The notes beneath the pieces are model-generated. The model was not told where the DNA came from, did no database searches, and was given only the letters and a program-made list of their open reading frames with translations. A stretch of DNA of 12,110 nt from Gammaproteobacteria bacterium (GTDB lineage Bacteria; Pseudomonadota; Gammaproteobacteria; Xanthomonadales; Marinicellaceae): the NCBI GenBank assembly GCA_030426705.1, contig JAUHXW010000061.1:1-12110 (forward strand), in the 5' to 3' direction. Of the stretch, positions 7,698 to 12,110 are shown piece after piece (position 1 is the first letter of the stretch; the number at the start of each line of letters is the position of its first letter). Position numbers and translations under genes: made by a program.

Positions 7698-8225
7698 ATG
7701 AACAAAATAACAAAATTAATGATGGTGCTGATTTTTGCTTTGGCGATGACCGCCTGTAAAAAAGACGAAGTCAAACCTGATACAGACAATAACAACACCG
7801 ACAACACACCTGTGGTTGATACCACCCCGGTTCGTACCGATGGTTTGATTTGTTGTAACCCTGAAGATTTGGACAACCCTGACAGCTTGCTGTCAAAACG
7901 TGTGGTTTATTTTGATTACGATATGGCCACCATCCGTTCAGAATTTCGTGAAATGCTGTCTTTACATGCCCGTTACCTGAGCGAAAACCCATCAGCTCGT
8001 ATGACCATCGAAGGTCACGCTGATGAAAGGGGTTCAAGAGAGTACAACCTGGCATTGGGCGAGAAAAGGGGTTATGCTGTTGCCAACTTACTGCGTGCAC
8101 AAGGTGCTGATGAAGGCCAAATCTCAGTCGTAAGCTACGGTGAAGAACGACCTGAAGCCACTTGTAGTGACGAGTCTTGCTGGTCGCAAAACCGTCGTGG
8201 CGTAATTGTTTATACGGCCAAATAA
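7698..8225 (+). CDS. pal: Peptidoglycan-associated lipoprotein Pal
   Basis: The product is 175 residues from the ATG at 7698, which follows TTGGAGTGA; starting further upstream at 7662 would spoil the lipoprotein signal. The signal peptide ends in the lipobox MTAC with Cys20 as the lipidated residue, and Lys21 at +2 favours sorting to the outer membrane. A polar Asp/Asn/Thr-rich linker covers about 23-50. The OmpA-like peptidoglycan-binding domain spans about 67-175 with the typical VVYFDYD, TIEGHADERGSREYN and NRRGV motifs. Pal ties the outer membrane to peptidoglycan and works with TolA and TolB during cell division. Unusual are two adjacent cysteines (52-53) just before the domain, besides Cys156 and Cys161. 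tolB, which normally precedes pal, is absent; a terminator follows pal, so it may be largely a single-gene unit. Confidence 0.95.
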   Translation: MNKITKLMMVLIFALAMTACKKDEVKPDTDNNNTDNTPVVDTTPVRTDGLICCNPEDLDNPDSLLSKRVVYFDYDMATIRSEFREMLSLHARYLSENPSARMTIEGHADERGSREYNLALGEKRGYAVANLLRAQGADEGQISVVSYGEERPEATCSDESCWSQNRRGVIVYTAK

Positions 8226-8261
8226 ACTTGGCGGATAAACTTTAACCACATTTGTTTGTCT

Positions 8262-8287
8262 AAAAACCCGGCTTTTGTCGGGTTTTT
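8262..8287 (+). terminator. Rho-independent terminator between pal and cpoB
   Basis: The arms AAAAACCCG (8262-8270) and CGGGTTTTT (8279-8287) form a perfect 9-bp stem with an 8-base loop, and the right arm itself supplies the T tract. It lies 37 bases after the pal stop and before cpoB. It should end or attenuate the pal transcript, so cpoB and the que genes depend on read-through or on a promoter in 8288-8340 that I could not define. Confidence 0.85.
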
Positions 8288-8348
8288 ACATTACAGAGCG
8301 CATTAATCCGCCCAGGGTTTTAGGCGTTTTTCAGTTCGGGAGATTCAT

Positions 8349-9200
8349 ATGAAATACATATTATCAATCAGTTTTTTGTTATTAACTCAAATGGTCGGTG
8401 CGCAGAAACTATCGATTCAGGAAAGACTGGCCAAACTGGAGCAATCATCAGGTGGCCAAAGTAATGTCGCTGATCTGGTTATCCAGATTCAACAATTGCA
8501 ACAGCAAATTGCCCAGTTACAAGGCACCATTGAAGAACAAAATTTTCAAATCAATGAATTGAAGGAACGTCAAAAAGTTTTGTATGTGGATATGGATTCC
8601 CGTTTGGCTGAACTGGAAAAAAACAAATTAGCCAACAGTTCAAACAATAACAACGAATTGGTGGTTGACAGCGCCATAGTAGACAACGGTGCATCCTCTC
8701 AGCCGGTGACCATTGCTGAGCCGGTAGTCCGCGAATCGGTCAATGCTGAGTTGACTACCAGCACCATGAATCAAGGCAACATCAATGCCACCAGTAAGGC
8801 ATCTGATCCCGCCATTCAACAACAATACCAGGCGGCATTCAATGAATTAAAGGCTGGACGTTTCAATGAATCGGCCCGCTTGTTTGAGGACTTTATTCAA
8901 CAGCATCCCAACCATGAATTGACTGACAATTCCTACTATTGGCTGGGTGAGAGTTATTATGTCACACGGAATTATCCATTGGCATTGGCCGCTTTTCAGA
9001 ATTTGGAAAGCCAATTTCCACTGAGCAGCAAGCTGGCTGATTCACTGTTAAAAATCGGCTACACCTATCATGAATTGGAAGATTACCAACAAGCTGAACA
9101 AGCTTTGAATAAAGTGGTGAATTCATTCCCCAATCAGTCAGTATCTCGCCTGGCGCAAAACCGACTGAACTTGTTGAAAAGAGAAGGCAAAATCAATTGA
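8349..9200 (+). CDS. cpoB: Cell division coordinator CpoB (YbgF), TolA-interacting periplasmic protein
   Basis: The 283-residue product begins with a signal peptide (cleavage after QMVGA, about residue 18). Residues about 35-92 are a Gln-rich heptad coiled coil (IQIQQLQQQIAQLQ), the trimerising N-terminal region of the YbgF/CpoB family. A low-complexity linker rich in Asn, Ser, Thr and Val covers about 93-155. The C-terminal part (about 157-283) holds three TPR-like repeats, for example YQAAFNELKAGRFNESARLF and YYWLGESYYVTRNYPLALAAF. In E. coli this protein binds TolA and links outer-membrane constriction to PBP1B activity during division. A ribosome site GGGAGA lies 5 bases before the ATG. 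The gene follows pal, as in most gammaproteobacteria, and its stop overlaps the queE start. Confidence 0.93.
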   Translation: MKYILSISFLLLTQMVGAQKLSIQERLAKLEQSSGGQSNVADLVIQIQQLQQQIAQLQGTIEEQNFQINELKERQKVLYVDMDSRLAELEKNKLANSSNNNNELVVDSAIVDNGASSQPVTIAEPVVRESVNAELTTSTMNQGNINATSKASDPAIQQQYQAAFNELKAGRFNESARLFEDFIQQHPNHELTDNSYYWLGESYYVTRNYPLALAAFQNLESQFPLSSKLADSLLKIGYTYHELEDYQQAEQALNKVVNSFPNQSVSRLAQNRLNLLKREGKIN

Positions 9201-9853
9201 ACGCAAGTCGTGAAAACCAGTTAAAAATTTTTGAAATCTTTCACTCTTTACAGGGTGAAAGCAATTTTGTTGGATTACCAACGGTTTTTGTGCGGCTCAC
9301 CGGTTGTCCTTTGCGTTGTCGCTGGTGTGATACCGAATACGCTTTTCATGGCGGCTCCTGGCTGACTTTTGATGAAATCATCGAACAAATCAAATCACAC
9401 AATACACCTTATGTGTGTGTCACCGGTGGCGAGCCTTTGGCACAAAAACGTGTGTTTAAATTATTGGATCAATTGGCAGAAGCAGGATTTATAGTCAGTT
9501 TGGAAACCGCCGGATCCATCAGCGTGGCCGATGTAAACCCCAAGGTACATAAGGTCGTGGATATGAAAGCCCCTGGTTCCGCTGAGTGCGAGAAAAATGA
9601 TTATCAGAATCTGACATTGCTGAACGATAAAGATCAGGTTAAGTTTGTGATCGCTGATGAGGTTGATTACCAATGGGCGAAGAACCTGATAAATGAACAT
9701 GATTTATCACAGAAGTGTCAGCTATTGATGTCTCCGGTAGCGGGAGAATTGTCACCAACCGATTTGGCTGACTGGATTCTCAAAGACCAATTACCTATCA
9801 GGTTCCAAATTCAATTGCATAAACTGTTGTGGGGAGATACCCCAGGCACATAG
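9197..9853 (+). CDS. queE: 7-carboxy-7-deazaguanine synthase QueE
   Basis: A 218-residue radical SAM enzyme that turns 6-carboxytetrahydropterin into 7-carboxy-7-deazaguanine, third step to preQ0 and queuosine. The cluster motif CX3CX2C is present as Cys37, Cys41 and Cys44 in TGCPLRCRWCDTEYAF, the usual form for QueE, with FHSLQGES before it, TGGEP at 76-80 for SAM binding and a C-terminal QLHKLLWGD typical of the proteobacterial group. The start is TTG at 9197, sharing TTGA with the cpoB stop. AGAAGG lies about 10 bases upstream, and no ATG or GTG is in frame before the conserved N-terminus, so the TTG start is likely real and coupled to cpoB translation. Confidence 0.95.
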   Translation: MNASRENQLKIFEIFHSLQGESNFVGLPTVFVRLTGCPLRCRWCDTEYAFHGGSWLTFDEIIEQIKSHNTPYVCVTGGEPLAQKRVFKLLDQLAEAGFIVSLETAGSISVADVNPKVHKVVDMKAPGSAECEKNDYQNLTLLNDKDQVKFVIADEVDYQWAKNLINEHDLSQKCQLLMSPVAGELSPTDLADWILKDQLPIRFQIQLHKLLWGDTPGT

Positions 9854-9872
9854 ATAAGCTTTAACTTCAATC

Positions 9873-10565
9873 ATGGAAAAAATAAATAAAAAATGCGTGG
9901 TGCTGTTATCCGGTGGTTTGGACTCATCAACTTGTTTAGCGGTGGCAAAAAATCAAGGCTATGATTGCTACACATTATCGATTGATTATGGCCAACGGCA
10001 TGTGGCTGAACTGAATGCTTCAGAAACCATTGCCAAGGCTTTGACCAACAAACTACATAAAGTGGTACAAATTAACCTCGATGCCATCGGTGGATCGGCT
10101 TTAACCGACCAAGACATAGATGTACCGGATTATGGCGAATCTGAGCAAACCATTCCAGTGACCTATGTCCCGGCCAGAAACACCATATTTTTGTCTACGG
10201 CTTTGGCTTATGCCGAAGTGGTTGGAGCCGAAGCTATTTTCATAGGAGTAACTGCTGTCGATTATTCCGGCTACCCCGATTGTCGCGCAGAATACATTGC
10301 CGCTTTTGAAACCATGGCCAATTTAGCCACCAAAGCCGGCGTAGAAGGACAAAAACTTAAAATCATTACGCCCTTGATAGACTTGAGTAAAGCTGAAATC
10401 ATTAACCTTGGGCATAGACTCGGATTTGATTATGGCTTAACGGTCAGTTGTTATAACGCCAATCAGGATGGTGAAGCTTGTGGTCAGTGCGATTCCTGTC
10501 ATTACCGCAAAGAGGGATTCAAAGCTGCGGGTATCAAAGACCCGACCCGGTACGTATCAGGGTGA
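9873..10565 (+). CDS. queC: 7-cyano-7-deazaguanine synthase QueC
   Basis: The 230-residue product converts 7-carboxy-7-deazaguanine and ammonia to preQ0 with ATP, directly after QueE in the pathway. It has the N-type PP-loop SGGLDSS at 13-19, the substrate-region motifs VPARNTIFLS (99-108) and DYSGYPDCR (130-138), and the zinc site Cys193, Cys203, Cys206 and Cys209 in VSCYN and CGQCDSC. Length and motifs are normal. It lies 19 bases after queE; the ribosome site before the ATG is weak, so coupling with queE is possible. queD and queF are not in the window. Confidence 0.96.
   Translation: MEKINKKCVVLLSGGLDSSTCLAVAKNQGYDCYTLSIDYGQRHVAELNASETIAKALTNKLHKVVQINLDAIGGSALTDQDIDVPDYGESEQTIPVTYVPARNTIFLSTALAYAEVVGAEAIFIGVTAVDYSGYPDCRAEYIAAFETMANLATKAGVEGQKLKIITPLIDLSKAEIINLGHRLGFDYGLTVSCYNANQDGEACGQCDSCHYRKEGFKAAGIKDPTRYVSG
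10559..10565 (+). promoter_or_regulatory. Shine-Dalgarno-like AGGGTGA at the queC/MOSC joint
   Basis: AGGGTGA covers the last codon and stop of queC. It lies only 1 base before the ATG at 10567 and 19 before the ATG at 10585, so neither start has ideal spacing; the site leaves the start open. Confidence 0.35.
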
Positions 10566-10566
10566 G

Positions 10567-11406
10567 ATGTTTGCCATTGATAATATGGTTGCACAAATCA
10601 CACAACTGATAACCTATCCCATTAAATCCTGTGCAGGGATAAAACACCATGCCATTGAGCTTAATAGACTTGGCCTGGCAGGTGATCGGCAATGGATGTT
10701 GGTTGATGATAACGGTGTGTTTTTATCACAAAGAAAGCATCCGCAAATGGCTTTGATACAACCAGGTATTCACCATAACACTTTGATTGTTAACGCTCCT
10801 GAAATGGAGACATTATCTGTGAACCTTGAACAGCTTCAGCAACCGATTGAAGTCACTGTCTGGCAAGATACCTTTTTGGCACAAACCCTAAACGAAAATG
10901 CCAATCGATGGTTTTCCAAATACCTAGGCTTTGCTGTTCGTCTGGTACAACACACCGATGTCAGCAATCGCCTGATTGACCAGGACTTTGCTCAAGCCAA
11001 TCAACAAGTGGCTTTTGCCGATGGCTATCCCATCCTGATCACACATGAAGCCACTTTGACACAACTGAACGAACAATTAAGTCAAGCCGTTGATATGAGT
11101 CGTTTCAGACCTAATATTGTGGTTTCCTCAAATCGAGCAGCCTGGGAAGAGCTCCACTGGAATCAATTAAACACCAGAGATTTACAGCTAGATTTGGTTA
11201 AACCTTGTAGCCGTTGTGTGATGACCGGCGTTGAGCAAACTTCCGGACAACAAAAAGGTACCGAGGTGCTAAAAACCTTGCGGCAAAAATTTTCACACCA
11301 GGACAAAGCAGTCTTTGGCATCAACGCCATTCCAATATTTTCCATTGCTGATAAAGCTGTATTGAAGCTTGGAAGCACATTAAATATTCAGCAAAATCCA
11401 GCTTGA
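10567..11406 (+). CDS. MOSC domain protein, YcbX-like without ferredoxin domain
   Basis: About 279 residues from the ATG at 10567; 10585 is an equally plausible start because conserved sequence begins there (VAQITQLITYPIKSC). The N-terminal MOSC_N beta barrel is seen at about 12-125 with YPIKSCAG and GDRQWMLVD, and the MOSC domain follows with FRPNIVV and the KPCSRCVMTGV motif holding Cys214 and Cys217, the expected molybdenum cofactor ligand region. E. coli YcbX (about 369 residues) carries an extra C-terminal 2Fe-2S domain and helps reduce N-hydroxylated bases; here the protein stops at the MOSC domain, so electrons would have to come from another protein. It begins 1 base after queC and is likely cotranscribed. 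Its 3' end overlaps the convergent transporter fragment by 27 bases. Confidence 0.88.
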   Translation: MFAIDNMVAQITQLITYPIKSCAGIKHHAIELNRLGLAGDRQWMLVDDNGVFLSQRKHPQMALIQPGIHHNTLIVNAPEMETLSVNLEQLQQPIEVTVWQDTFLAQTLNENANRWFSKYLGFAVRLVQHTDVSNRLIDQDFAQANQQVAFADGYPILITHEATLTQLNEQLSQAVDMSRFRPNIVVSSNRAAWEELHWNQLNTRDLQLDLVKPCSRCVMTGVEQTSGQQKGTEVLKTLRQKFSHQDKAVFGINAIPIFSIADKAVLKLGSTLNIQQNPA

Positions 11407-11907
11407 AAATATCAGCTGCGCACTGAACACCAACAAACCCAACAGCAGTATCCGACCACCTGTTTGGTAAATGTGTTTTAATTCTATATTCAAACCAATT
11501 GCCGCCATCGCCAGCAAAAACAACCATCTGCTGGTCATAGTCATGATTTCTACCCAAGTTTGAGGTATCCATGCCATAGTAGCCAGTAAACACAGCAGCA
11601 AAAAGACCCAAATAAAAACAGGTATCAATTTCAGCCAATGAATTCGCTCACTTTTGGATGGTTCCTTTTTGACCTGTTTGCCCCAAAAAACAATTAACAA
11701 TAACAGTACCGGGATTAACATCACAATGCGGTACATTTTTACCAGCACGGCTGTTTGTCCCACTTCATTGTTAATACTGAAACCAGCGGCCACCACATGA
11801 CCCATGGATTGCAAAGTATTACCCACTAACAGACCGGCAAGCTCTGAATCAGCCTTGAAAAACCAGTTTGCCAACCAGACAGTCACAAAAACACCCGCAA
11901 AACCCAA
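11380..11907 (-). CDS. YeiH/UPF0324-family putative sulfate exporter, C-terminal half only
   Basis: The reading frame codes for about 175 residues from a TTG at 11907 and is open back to a stop at 11949. It matches the second half of YeiH-type proteins (about 330-350 residues): LVGNTLQSMGHVVAAG and AAIGLN are recognisable family blocks (compare TVHEVAQVVAAG and AALGL in E. coli YeiH). Five hydrophobic segments are seen, at about 1-16, 56-73, 90-112, 125-141 and 153-173. No ATG or ribosome site supports translation from this point, and the first half of the transporter is missing. Upstream of about 11907 the minus strand is the complement of a polyketide synthase piece, so this is a broken or artificially cut gene. 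Function for the intact family (sulfate or other anion export) is itself weakly established. Confidence 0.7.
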   Translation of the reverse strand: MGFAGVFVTVWLANWFFKADSELAGLLVGNTLQSMGHVVAAGFSINNEVGQTAVLVKMYRIVMLIPVLLLLIVFWGKQVKKEPSKSERIHWLKLIPVFIWVFLLLCLLATMAWIPQTWVEIMTMTSRWLFLLAMAAIGLNIELKHIYQTGGRILLLGLLVFSAQLIFSSWILLNI

Positions 11908-11910
11908 AAA

Positions 11911-12110
11911 ATTAACCAGCGCTTTGAGGCTGGAGATTTCTATCCGCTACCCATTACCTCCTTCCCCGCAGAGCAAACTTCTGATGCCTTCCGCTTTATG
12001 TCGAAAAGTCAACATATTGGTAAAGTGATGGTACAGTTCAACGATAAAAATGTAACCGTAGTTACTCAACCCAAATCCATGATTTCACCAAATGGAACTT
12101 ATTTAATCAG
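11911..12110 (+). CDS. Type I polyketide synthase fragment: end of enoylreductase, start of ketoreductase (5' missing, 3' off window)
   Basis: In the frame ATT AAC CAG at 11911 the plus strand reads NQRFEAGDFYPLP, then FPAEQTSDAFRFM, then KSQHIGKVMV and finally PNGTYLI at the window end. This is the usual close of a polyketide synthase enoylreductase (PLPxxxFPxxxxxxAFRxMxxxxHIGKxVV) followed by the linker and first strand of a ketoreductase, where GTYLI normally precedes TGGLGGLG. The frame is open back to a stop at 11845, but the residues before 11911 are not synthase-like and there is no start codon with a ribosome site. The gene therefore continues rightward but lacks its 5' end here. Similar sequence also occurs in fatty acid and polyunsaturated lipid synthases. 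Confidence 0.7.
   Translation, partial: MNQRFEAGDFYPLPITSFPAEQTSDAFRFMSKSQHIGKVMVQFNDKNVTVVTQPKSMISPNGTYLI

Noticed and set aside
10468..10566. Upstream extension of the MOSC gene into queC
   Set aside because: This part is out-of-frame queC sequence covering the zinc-site cysteines; family similarity begins only after 10585.
11804..12028. 74-residue plus-strand frame across the junction
   Set aside because: It crosses both gene pieces in a frame that matches neither; the frame beginning at 11911 gives the polyketide synthase motifs instead.
1..12110. CRISPR array, tRNA, rRNA, insertion sequence, preQ1 riboswitch
   Set aside because: No regularly spaced repeats, cloverleaf, transposase, terminal repeats or riboswitch core were seen on reading both strands, including upstream of queE and queC.

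Overview
The window looks like chromosomal DNA from an AT-rich gammaproteobacterium. The main evidence is the gene order pal, cpoB, queE, queC, which is common in that class, together with a PaaZ-type fusion enzyme and a large periplasmic propeller sensor. A marine or Lysobacterales/Legionella-like lineage would fit the DUF4785-like protein and the base composition, but this is a guess from gene content only.

Layout. (1) 1-2468, minus strand: N-terminal part of a large membrane sensor with a signal peptide, beta-propeller repeats, a Y_Y_Y domain and one membrane segment; its output domain lies beyond the left edge. (2) 2469-2662: divergent promoter region with an extended -10 for the rightward genes. 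(3) 2663-5275, plus strand: paaZ, a two-domain ring-opening enzyme of phenylacetate breakdown, followed at once by a small PlsC-like acyltransferase. (4) 5274-5306: a hairpin that can act as terminator on both strands. (5) 5325-7416, minus strand: a two-gene operon coding for an exported, cysteine-rich lipase-like hydrolase and an exported DUF4785-like protein. (6) 7417-7697: divergent intergenic region with inverted repeats. (7) 7698-11406, plus strand: pal, a terminator hairpin, cpoB, queE, queC and a short YcbX-like MOSC protein. Pal and CpoB act in the Tol-Pal envelope system; QueE and QueC make preQ0 for queuosine. tolB is not next to pal. (8) 11380-12110: the C-terminal half of a YeiH-family membrane transporter on the minus strand, joined head to head with an internal piece of a type I polyketide synthase (end of enoylreductase, start of ketoreductase) on the plus strand.

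The most unusual point is the junction near 11905-11915. Both flanking genes have lost their 5' parts at the same place, which suggests a rearrangement breakpoint or an assembly misjoin. The other point worth following is the lipase/DUF4785 secreted pair. I found no CRISPR array, tRNA, rRNA, insertion sequence or phage gene, and no clear sign of a wholly new system.
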